From NCBI GenBank assembly GCA_019309605.1, contig JAFDFW010000131.1, positions 1 to 10,639 of the forward strand: 10,639 nt of DNA, written 5' to 3'. Below the pieces are notes generated by a model. The model was not told where the DNA came from, searched no databases, and was given only the letters and a program-made list of their open reading frames with translations. Source of the DNA: Deltaproteobacteria bacterium. Lineage in GTDB: Bacteria > Myxococcota_A > Polyangia > Polyangiales > Houyiibacteriaceae. Numbering within the stretch: position 1 is the stretch's first letter; each line of letters begins with the position of its first letter. Of the stretch, positions 1-5,605 are shown one piece after another. The position numbers were made by a program, and so were the translations under genes.

Positions 1-1287
1 GTCACCGGCGCCGCGGGATGGGCGGCCCTCGTGATCGCGCTGCACCCGATCTTGGTGTTTCATTCGGTGGACGCGCAGACTCATACCTCCGAAGCTTTTG
101 CGTCAGCCCTCTTGTTGTGGGGCGCGATCTTCTACCGCGAGCGACCGGGTTGGCGGCGAGCGCTTTGGCTCGGGCTCTTTCTAGCGTTTGGCGCGGCCCT
201 TCGGCCTTCGTTCATCATCTTCGGGGTGCCGATCATCGTGTGGACTGTCGGCTTTCGACGTTTCCCGGACCTTCTGGTCGCCGGCCTTGCGAGCATCGTC
301 GGCGCCATCGGTTGGATCATTCCAACGGTCCGCGCTTCTGGTGGTTGGGAGACATGGCGACGCGCGACGCAGGGCCTGGTGCACCATGGCTTCGTGCTGA
401 CGTCGAGTCCGTTCTCCGATACAGCGGTAGCTTCGTTGGTTTGGGCCAATCAGCTATCACTGGCGCTCTGGACTTTCGAGGCGATCCTTCCGCTTCTCGT
501 CGCTTGGGTGGTCGTTCGCGCAGGCGGGCGCCACGAGCAGTTGCCGTTTGCAAAGTGCTCTGATGAACGATGGCTTCGAGGGGTGCTCGCGATCGGTGGG
601 ACCTGCGCCGTTCTCTACTACGCGGCAACCTTCGTTTCCGAGCCTGGGTACCTTGCCGCGCTGCTGCCTCCAGTTGCGCTCTACGTCGGAGCGTTGACCG
701 GCGGAACGAAAGGAGCCCGTCCGGGGGTCTACGCGGTGGTAGCGGTGCTCCTTTGCTGGGCGATCCCAGCGCTTCCACACATCCTTAAGGCGCCATCGGT
801 GGCGGAGTGGAAACGCCGCACCGATCTGGCAATAGCCTACGCCGAGCACATCGAGAACGCGCTTCCGCAGGAAGGCCGCTACCTGGTAGTGGTCTGTCAT
901 CCCGACATCACCGTGGGACGCCAGCTTCCGATGTCGAGTCCAAGGGTAGATGCTCTGCTCGTCCACGATGGACGGCGCCCGTGGATTGCGCAGAGCTCCC
1001 TCACCTACGTGACCCAAGATGATGCAACGCCGATTCCCGAAGCGTTCGGCCCGCCGGGGGCTGGCGCTTCGACGGCGACTTCGCGCGAGTATGCTGGGCT
1101 CTACTTCGATGGCTCGTTGGCGCCCCACTTTCAGGCTCAAATCGCTCAGCGTTCCAGCTGTCCAGTTGCGCGCGCAGCCGACGTGACCGAGACGGTGCTG
1201 CTGCCCGCACGCTGCTTGAAGGACGCGACAGTGGCGCTCGATGAGCTGGAGCTACGTCTCGGCGTCCCAGGAGCGCCGACGCGTTGA
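1..1287 (+). CDS. Multi-pass membrane protein, GT-C/PMT-like glycosyltransferase (5' end outside window)
   Basis: The reading frame is open from base 1, so the N-terminus lies outside the window; the GTG at 31 is only an internal codon. About 428 residues are visible. The first two thirds hold roughly eight hydrophobic segments, including LLLWGAIFY, the stretch around FGVPIIVWTVGF, IVGAIGWIIP, ILPLLVAWVVV and VYAVVAVLLCWAIPALP. A PGYLAALLPP motif near 645-680 resembles the late membrane loop of polyprenol-phosphate-sugar-dependent GT-C enzymes. The last ~150 residues are hydrophilic and probably extracytoplasmic. The diagnostic N-terminal acidic loop of the family is not visible, so the enzyme class is inferred from topology. 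Such proteins move sugars from lipid carriers onto envelope substrates. It lies 73 bases before the exporter operon on the same strand and may be cotranscribed. Other polytopic membrane proteins remain possible. Confidence 0.6.
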   Translation, partial: VTGAAGWAALVIALHPILVFHSVDAQTHTSEAFASALLLWGAIFYRERPGWRRALWLGLFLAFGAALRPSFIIFGVPIIVWTVGFRRFPDLLVAGLASIVGAIGWIIPTVRASGGWETWRRATQGLVHHGFVLTSSPFSDTAVASLVWANQLSLALWTFEAILPLLVAWVVVRAGGRHEQLPFAKCSDERWLRGVLAIGGTCAVLYYAATFVSEPGYLAALLPPVALYVGALTGGTKGARPGVYAVVAVLLCWAIPALPHILKAPSVAEWKRRTDLAIAYAEHIENALPQEGRYLVVVCHPDITVGRQLPMSSPRVDALLVHDGRRPWIAQSSLTYVTQDDATPIPEAFGPPGAGASTATSREYAGLYFDGSLAPHFQAQIAQRSSCPVARAADVTETVLLPARCLKDATVALDELELRLGVPGAPTR

Positions 1288-1360
1288 GTAGAGCTTGGCC
1301 TACGATTCGCTCCTCAATCTGAGCTTCCGCACGAAACCACGAGCTGATACCGTCGCGCGC

Positions 1361-2341
1361 ATGATGACGGCGCCAATCTCGCCCAGGATGCTCGTGGGAG
1401 CCATCGTCGTCGGGGCGATGGCAAGCTGTAGTCCCGAAAGCAAGACGTCCGCTGGCTATCAAGGGATCGTCGAGCACGACGACCGGCATCTTGGCTTTCG
1501 AGTTGGCGGCCAGCTTCGAGAGATTCGCTTCGACCGCGGGGATGTCGTTGAGGAAGGAGCGCTGATCGCCGTCCTCGACGACACCGCCGAGCTTCCGATT
1601 CTGCTGGCGCGCGAGGCGGACTTGGCGCGGGCCCGAGCCAATGCGGCGCTGGTCTATGCCGGGCCGCGCGTCGAGGAAGTGCGGTCCACCATGGCCGAGC
1701 TCACCGGGGCTCGTGCGGGCCTCAGGGAGGCTCGGGCCAATCTCGACCGTCACCGAAACCTTCCGGAGTCAGCAGCGACCGCTCGCTCGCTCATATCCGA
1801 ACTCGAAGCCGCTTACGCTCAGTCTAAGGCCCAGGTGCGGATGGTGCAGGAACGACTCAAGCGATTGCGCAAAGGCGCCCGGCCCGAGGAGCTTGCCGCC
1901 GCCGACGCCGAGGTCACCGCGGCAGAAGCAGCCGTAGAGGCGGAGAACGAGAGGCTGGCCCTCTATTCACTACACGCCTCAGAGCGCGTCACGGTGCTCG
2001 ACGTGCCTGTGAGAATCGGCGAGGTGGTCGCGGCGGGAGCCACGGTCGCTACGGTCGCCGATACGACGCACCCCTACGTTGATGTCTTCGTGCCGCAGCA
2101 GTCGCTCGCAGGGTTGAAGGTCGGCCTGCCGGCGCGCGTTCGCGTCGACGCGGAGGACGATTCGTTCGACGGCGAGATCGAGCACATCGCACCGACGACC
2201 GAGTTCACGCCGCGATACCTCTTTTCCCCCACGGAGCGCTCCAATCTGGTCGTTCGCGTCCGAGTTCGCATCAGCGATCCCGATGAGCGCCTCCACGCCG
2301 GCGTTCCCGCGTTCGCCACCTTCGAGATGAAGGGCGAATAG
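1361..2341 (+). CDS. HlyD/YbhG-type periplasmic adaptor (membrane-fusion) lipoprotein
   Basis: This is a 326-residue adaptor for an ABC exporter, linking the inner-membrane transporter to an outer-membrane channel. The frame is open back to a TTG at 1295, but the ATG at 1361 gives a good lipoprotein signal: Arg at residue 9, hydrophobic LVGAIVVGAM, then a lipobox-like MASC with Cys23. No strong ribosome binding site separates the two starts. Residues 43-74 form the first lipoyl-like half (FRVGGQLREIRFDRGDVVEEG). Residues ~82-200 are Ala/Glu/Arg-rich helices forming the coiled-coil hairpin. Residues 207-235 are the second lipoyl half. EFTPR at 281-285 followed by TERSNLVVRVRV matches the conserved beta-barrel segment of the YbhG/YhiI subgroup. 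The ATPase gene starts two bases after its stop, so the two are one operon. No TolC-type gene is in view. Confidence 0.85.
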   Translation: MMTAPISPRMLVGAIVVGAMASCSPESKTSAGYQGIVEHDDRHLGFRVGGQLREIRFDRGDVVEEGALIAVLDDTAELPILLAREADLARARANAALVYAGPRVEEVRSTMAELTGARAGLREARANLDRHRNLPESAATARSLISELEAAYAQSKAQVRMVQERLKRLRKGARPEELAAADAEVTAAEAAVEAENERLALYSLHASERVTVLDVPVRIGEVVAAGATVATVADTTHPYVDVFVPQQSLAGLKVGLPARVRVDAEDDSFDGEIEHIAPTTEFTPRYLFSPTERSNLVVRVRVRISDPDERLHAGVPAFATFEMKGE

Positions 2342-2343
2342 CA

Positions 2344-3282
2344 GTGGAAGACCCGGTCGTCGCCGAGGGGCTCTCTCGCAATTTTGGGAAGCTCGTCGCG
2401 GTGAGCGATGTGAGCTTTCGCGTTCATCGCGGCGAGATCTTCGGCCTGCTGGGCCCCAATGGCGCCGGCAAGTCGACGACGCTGCGCATGCTCTGCGGGA
2501 TTCTCGACCCTAGTGGCGGTCGCGCGACCGTCGTATGTTTCGATGTCGCGAAGGAGCCAGAGCAGGTCAAGCAGAACATCGGCTACATGACCCAGCGCTT
2601 CAGCCTCTACGAAGACCTCACGGTCGAAGAGAACTTGCACTTTTACGCAGGGATCTATGGGCTCGGTCGACGAGAGCGCCGGACGCGCGTGCCGGAAGAG
2701 CTCGATCGCGCGGGCTTGCGCGAGCGGCGCGCTCAGCTCAGCGGCACGTTATCCGGGGGTTGGAAGCAACGTCTCGCGCTCGTCTGCGCGACGATCCACC
2801 AACCGCCCCTGTTGTTTCTCGATGAACCCACGGCTGGTGTCGATCCGGTGAGCCGAAGGGAATTCTGGGCCCACATTCATCGCATCGCCTCGGCAGGCAC
2901 GACGGTCATCGTGACCACGCACTACATGGACGAAGCGGAGCGCTGCCACCGACTTGCCTTCATTTTTCGCGGCACGCTTCTCGACATTGGAACGCCCGCG
3001 GAGGTCATCGAGCGTCGCAACATTCGCGTCGGCGTGGTCTCGACCTCGGATGTGGCAGTAGCCATTGACCTGCTGACCCCGCACCCCGCGATCGACGAAA
3101 TCGCTCCGTTCGGCGATCGCCTTCGACTGGCGACGCTCGGTGGCGTCGACCCGGTGGCGCTCGCGCATGAAGTTCTTGGCGCAGGACCAGGCGTGGGTGA
3201 TGCCCGCGAGATCGTTCCCAACGTCGAGGATGCATTCGTCGCCATGGTTCACAGCGAGGCGCGGAACGGAGACGGGTCGTGA
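2344..3282 (+). CDS. ABC-2 type exporter ATP-binding protein
   Basis: This 312-residue single nucleotide-binding domain powers the exporter formed with the neighbouring permease and adaptor. All ABC motifs are intact: Walker A GPNGAGKST at 37-45, Q-loop Gln84 in YMTQRF, signature LSGGWKQR at 136-143, Walker B LLFLDEPT at 156-163, a D-loop GVDP at 165-168, and the H-loop His193 in TTHYMDEAER. The last ~80 residues form the variable C-terminal extension usual in drug- or lipid-type ABC-2 ATPases. The start is GTG, supported by an AAGGG sequence about nine bases upstream. The gene begins two bases after the adaptor stop, and its TGA overlaps the permease GTG, so expression is probably coupled. 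E. coli YbhF carries two fused ATPase domains; here there is one, implying a homodimer. Confidence 0.93.
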   Translation: MEDPVVAEGLSRNFGKLVAVSDVSFRVHRGEIFGLLGPNGAGKSTTLRMLCGILDPSGGRATVVCFDVAKEPEQVKQNIGYMTQRFSLYEDLTVEENLHFYAGIYGLGRRERRTRVPEELDRAGLRERRAQLSGTLSGGWKQRLALVCATIHQPPLLFLDEPTAGVDPVSRREFWAHIHRIASAGTTVIVTTHYMDEAERCHRLAFIFRGTLLDIGTPAEVIERRNIRVGVVSTSDVAVAIDLLTPHPAIDEIAPFGDRLRLATLGGVDPVALAHEVLGAGPGVGDAREIVPNVEDAFVAMVHSEARNGDGS

Positions 3283-4409
3283 ACCGCATGTTGGCGATCG
3301 CCTGGAAGGAGATGATCCAAGCTCGGCGCGACCGTCTCACCATGGGGATGATGGTCGGCCTTCCAATTATCCAGCTGCTGCTCTTCGGCTATGCGATCAA
3401 CACGGACGTGCGAAACATCGCGACGGTGATCTACGATCAGGATCATTCCGCGGAGTCCCGGGGATTCGTGAGGCGCATGGAAGCGACGGGCTTCTATGAC
3501 GTGGTGGGACATGTGGATGGCTACGAGCAGATCGGTGTGGCGCTGCGGTCTCGTGAGGCCATGGTAGCGTTGGTCGTGCCCCCACGATTCGGGGCTGAGG
3601 TCGAAGCGGGCAGAACGGCGCAACTTCAACTCGTGGTCGACGGCTCGGACCCGCAGGTCGTCGCAAGCGCAACTGACACGGCCATGTCGCTCGCATCCGC
3701 GCGCTCATCCGTGCTCAGTATCGAGCGACTTCAGCGACTGGGACAGCCCGCCGCGATGCCGTCCCAGGTGATCACCGTGGAGCCTGCAACTTGGTACAAC
3801 CCGGACCTTCGCACCCCCGTGTTCATCGTGCCGGGCCTGGTAGGCGTGATCCTCACGATGACCTTGGTGATGTTTACCGCCATGGCGATCGCCCGTGAGC
3901 GGGAGCGCGGGACGCTAGAACAACTCATCGTATCGCCCATTCGAAGCGCCGAGCTCACCGTCGGCAAGCTCCTTCCATACATCGGCGTGGGCTACTTGCA
4001 GATGAGCCTGGTCCTCGGAGTAGGCTCCTGGGTATTCGACGTGCCTATCGTAGGCTCGCTCGGATTGCTCTACCTGCTCTCGGTATTTTTCATTGCCGCG
4101 AGTCTCGCGGTTGGCCTCCTGTTTTCGACGCTCGCAAAAACCCAGCAGCAAGCGATGCAGATGTCGTTCTTCTTTCTGCTGCCGAACATTCTCTTGTCCG
4201 GTTTCATGTTTCCCTGGGAGGCGATGCCGGCGCCGGCCCGATGGCTTTCCACGATCCTGCCACTGACACACTACCTACGCGTCATCCGTGGCATCGTCCT
4301 CAAGGGCGCGTCACTCGAAGACCTCCGCGCCGAGCTCATCTGGCTCGCTGGCCTCACCCTGTTCCTGATCATCGCCGTCTCTCTGCGCTTCCAAAAGAAG
4401 CTCGACTAG
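3279..4409 (+). CDS. ABC-2 type exporter permease (YbhS/YbhR/YhhJ-like)
   Basis: This 376-residue inner-membrane permease is the membrane pore of the exporter. The GTG start overlaps the ATPase stop (GTGA), and GGAG lies about seven bases upstream. One membrane helix lies near the N-terminus (~22-40). An extracytoplasmic domain follows (~45-175), ending in WYNPDLRTP at 172-180, a hallmark of this subgroup. About five helices follow (~182-205, 232-252, 258-283, 294-314, 352-368). The cytoplasmic loop ERERGTLEQLIVSP at 207-220 is the conserved coupling-helix segment. The C-terminus RFQKKLD is also typical. Length and architecture match full-length family members. E. coli has two paralogous permeases (YbhS, YbhR); only one gene is present here, so two copies should dimerise. 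Substrates of this subgroup include drugs, cations and lipophilic compounds; none can be assigned from sequence. Confidence 0.92.
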   Translation: MNRMLAIAWKEMIQARRDRLTMGMMVGLPIIQLLLFGYAINTDVRNIATVIYDQDHSAESRGFVRRMEATGFYDVVGHVDGYEQIGVALRSREAMVALVVPPRFGAEVEAGRTAQLQLVVDGSDPQVVASATDTAMSLASARSSVLSIERLQRLGQPAAMPSQVITVEPATWYNPDLRTPVFIVPGLVGVILTMTLVMFTAMAIARERERGTLEQLIVSPIRSAELTVGKLLPYIGVGYLQMSLVLGVGSWVFDVPIVGSLGLLYLLSVFFIAASLAVGLLFSTLAKTQQQAMQMSFFFLLPNILLSGFMFPWEAMPAPARWLSTILPLTHYLRVIRGIVLKGASLEDLRAELIWLAGLTLFLIIAVSLRFQKKLD

Positions 4410-4453
4410 ACCGAACGGGGCACGGCGGAACGCGACGCGGGCGTTCAGCGGAC

Positions 4454-4512
4454 GGGGCGCCTTGCAAAGGTGGCCGGAGGGATGGGGGACCAGGGGCCAC
4501 GCAAGGCGCCCC
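4454..4512. repeat. Long interrupted inverted repeat (18 bp stem)
   Basis: The arm GGGGCGCCTTGC (4454-4465) pairs perfectly with GCAAGGCGCCCC (4501-4512). Inside it, GTGGCC (4470-4475) pairs with GGCCAC (4495-4500). A four-base bulge (AAAG) sits on the left side only, and the 19-base loop is G-rich, with a GGG run and a GGGGG run. It lies 44 bases after the permease stop. No T-run follows, so it is not a standard terminator. It could protect the exporter mRNA 3' end, or be a REP-like element. Confidence 0.75.
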
Positions 4513-4635
4513 TCGGAGCTCGCGCCAATCGCCGGTGGTTGCTGCCTTGGCGACTTGGCACTCACACGCCGCCGAACCCCCACATCGCGCCCCGCCGAGC
4601 CCCTCCATACGTCAACCCAAGTGGCACTCGCAGCC

Positions 4636-4671
4636 GCGACAAACTCGATCGTCGTGCAGAGCTGCTTCACG
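4636..4671. repeat. 36-base direct repeat, copy 1, with hairpin
   Basis: It matches 4760-4795 at 34 of 36 positions. CGTCGTG (4650-4656) pairs with CACGACG (4668-4674), which extends three bases past the repeat. After one C-T mismatch, AG pairs with CT around a five-base loop. The two differences from copy 2 fall just outside the stem and in the loop. I infer a mobile or dispersed intergenic element, or an RNA hairpin. Confidence 0.7.
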
Positions 4672-4686
4672 ACGGAGTCCCTCCGT
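4672..4686. repeat. Small perfect hairpin next to repeat copy 1
   Basis: ACGGAG pairs with CTCCGT around a three-base loop TCC. Its left arm shares bases 4672-4674 with the right arm of the copy 1 hairpin, so the two structures cannot form at once. No T-run follows. Confidence 0.5.
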
Positions 4687-4717
4687 AAGTCACCCCCGGC
4701 GCCAGTGTCAGCGAAGC

Positions 4718-4750
4718 CCCGTGGACGACGCAACGCGTCGGCTATACGGG
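4718..4750. repeat. Nested hairpin between the two repeat copies
   Basis: The outer arms CCCGT (4718-4722) and ACGGG (4746-4750) enclose an inner perfect stem CGACGC/GCGTCG (4726-4731, 4735-4740) with loop AAC. A three-by-five internal loop separates them. High GC makes short stems common by chance, so significance depends on comparison with other copies. Confidence 0.45.
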
Positions 4751-4759
4751 ACGGCAGTG

Positions 4760-4795
4760 GCGACAAACTCGAACGTCGTGCAGAACTGCTTCACG
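4760..4795. repeat. 36-base direct repeat, copy 2, with hairpin
   Basis: This is the second copy of the repeat, separated from the first by 88 bases. The core pairing CGTG/CACG is kept (4777-4780 with 4792-4795). In a + strand RNA the stem can be extended by two G-U pairs (positions 4775-4776 with 4796-4797), where copy 1 has Watson-Crick pairs. The flanks of the two copies otherwise differ. Confidence 0.7.
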
Positions 4796-4897
4796 GTCCT
4801 GCAATAACGGGAGTTACTCATGGTCGAAAAGCTAACGCGTGTATGACAATCAACCTTGACGTTCACTACGGCTGCACCTCAAACGCACCCACGTCGC

Positions 4898-5332
4898 TTA
4901 GAGCTCCCAGTTGGACATGGCTACAGCACCCCCGATCGCAAGACCCACGACAGCAGCACCAACGATTACGCCGACCGCGATGCCAATCGCTCGTCTTCTC
5001 TCAGGGCGCTTCTTCTCCCCCTGCGTCTTCTCCTCGAGCCGCTCTAGATCCTCGAATGCCCGCCGCTCTAGCTCTTCGAGTGTCGGTGGTGCAGTTGGCG
5101 TCACCTGGAGAGCGGTAGAATCAACCTCAAGTTTTAGGGCTGGCTCAGAGGCAGGCTTCGACGGGTCCACGAAGGCTTCGGGGTGCCAACGCTCGATCGG
5201 CGATGGGGTCGGTTGCGCGGGCTGCTCCCCACTGGGCTCAGCCGACGTGCCTTCCTCACCGGCTTGTGCACTCCCGCTCTGAGGTAGAGCCACCAGCGCC
5301 ATCACACACACAAACCCAACTAAGTACCGCAT
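4898..5332 (-). CDS. Small exported protein with C-terminal glycine-zipper membrane helix
   Basis: This is a 144-residue protein of a family I do not recognise. Residues 1-24 form a Sec signal peptide with Arg2, a hydrophobic core and an SAQA cleavage site. Residues 25-85 are rich in Pro, Glu, Ser and Ala and look disordered. Residues ~85-113 are strongly charged (LEELERRAFEDLERLEE, then KKRPERRR) and should form a helix ending in a basic cluster. Residues 115-139 form one membrane helix with Gly at 117, 121, 125, 130, 134 and 135, a glycine-zipper spacing. The protein ends SNWEL. The ATG is fixed by a GGGGAGG site five bases upstream. It is transcribed separately from the upstream decarboxylase-family gene (273-base gap). 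It could be an envelope-anchored spacer, or oligomerise through the zipper; this is inference. Confidence 0.75.
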   Translation of the reverse strand: MRYLVGFVCVMALVALPQSGSAQAGEEGTSAEPSGEQPAQPTPSPIERWHPEAFVDPSKPASEPALKLEVDSTALQVTPTAPPTLEELERRAFEDLERLEEKTQGEKKRPERRRAIGIAVGVIVGAAVVGLAIGGAVAMSNWEL

Positions 5333-5337
5333 AACAA

Positions 5338-5344
5338 CCTCCCC
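5338..5344 (-). promoter_or_regulatory. Strong ribosome binding site of the exported-protein gene
   Basis: On the minus strand GGGGAGG sits five bases before the ATG at 5332. This makes translation of this small gene, whose family I do not recognise, much more credible. Confidence 0.8.
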
Positions 5345-5350
5345 GGTTGC

Positions 5351-5363
5351 GGCGCAGTGCGCC
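5351..5363 (-). repeat. Short GC-rich hairpin upstream of the ribosome binding site
   Basis: GGCGC and GCGCC pair around AGT. The hairpin sits six bases upstream of the Shine-Dalgarno sequence, in the presumed 5' leader of the exported-protein mRNA. It may influence translation or simply reflect high GC. Confidence 0.4.
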
Positions 5364-5421
5364 CCTAAGTGCGGTTACGTAGTTGCATCAGGCGTGCCAG
5401 CGAGAAACACCCTGCTCTGGG

Positions 5422-5437
5422 CGGTTTTGCAAAACCG
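5422..5437. promoter_or_regulatory. Perfect 16-bp palindrome, candidate operator
   Basis: CGGTTTTGCAAAACCG is a perfect palindrome without a spacer. It lies about 90 bases upstream of the exported-protein start and about 170 bases past the decarboxylase-family gene. AT-rich half-sites in GC-rich surroundings and zero spacing suit binding by a dimeric regulator, such as a TetR or MarR type, better than a terminator. I found no clear promoter boxes next to it, so the target is uncertain. Confidence 0.5.
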
Positions 5438-5499
5438 TGACGCGCAGGCTTTGCGTTTGGGGCCTGGGGGCGCAGCGGGTGCGTTACAACTGCACTTGC

Positions 5500-5532
5500 T
5501 GGGGTGAAACCCGCGTTGCCGGTTGCACCCCA
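5500..5532. repeat. 7-bp inverted repeat in the intergenic region
   Basis: TGGGGTG (5500-5506) pairs with CACCCCA (5526-5532) around a 19-base loop. It lies downstream of the decarboxylase-family gene in that gene's direction. There is no T-run, so a terminator role is doubtful. Confidence 0.4.
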
Positions 5533-5571
5533 ACCACGAGTAAGCCCCGTTATTTCAGTGCACCCCACGAG
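5524..5571. repeat. Short imperfect direct repeat
   Basis: The 17-mer at 5524-5540 (TGCACCCCAACCACGAG) recurs at 5559-5571 without the central AACC, giving TGCACCCCACGAG. The two are 35 bases apart. The left copy also supplies the right arm of the 5500-5532 inverted repeat. Confidence 0.5.
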
Positions 5572-5605
5572 CCGTCCTCCGGGGGCTGCATTGATCTCGG
5601 TCTGG

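Larger units (their letters stand above)
4410..4897. other. Convergent intergenic region rich in hairpins and repeats
   Basis: These 488 bases lie between the converging exporter operon and the exported-protein gene. Open frames crossing the region look spurious: they are low-complexity, have no recognisable domain, and run in several frames on both strands. The region does contain a long interrupted hairpin (4454-4512), two copies of a 36-base repeat (4636-4671 and 4760-4795), and small hairpins between them. None is followed by a T-run, so I see no classical intrinsic terminator for either flanking operon. The dense structure suggests a dispersed intergenic repeat or a structured RNA. Confidence 0.6.

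Noticed and set aside
1295..1360. TTG start extending the adaptor by 22 residues
   Set aside because: The extension would bury the lipoprotein signal behind 22 mostly polar residues; the ATG at 1361 places the signal at the N-terminus.
457..1753. Long - strand frames opposite the first two genes
   Set aside because: They are Arg/Ser-rich shadows of well-supported + strand genes, with no domain.
4454..4512. The hairpin as an intrinsic terminator of the exporter operon
   Set aside because: No T-run follows either arm.
4636..4795. A possible two-repeat CRISPR array, given 36-base repeats
   Set aside because: There are only two copies, separated by an 88-base spacer that is itself structured, with mismatches and no cas genes.
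4820..4846. Eight-codon + strand frame with a GGGAG site six bases upstream, leader-peptide-like
   Set aside because: No + strand gene follows that it could regulate, and such short frames are expected by chance.
4462..5118. 218-residue + strand frame through the repeat region
   Set aside because: It is a low-complexity translation of GC-rich structured DNA and runs antisense into the well-supported exported-protein gene.
5480..5532. Possible integron attC site from GTTAC/CAAC-like pieces
   Set aside because: No matching RYYYAAC and GTTRRRY core pair at the right spacing, and no integrase or cassette structure.
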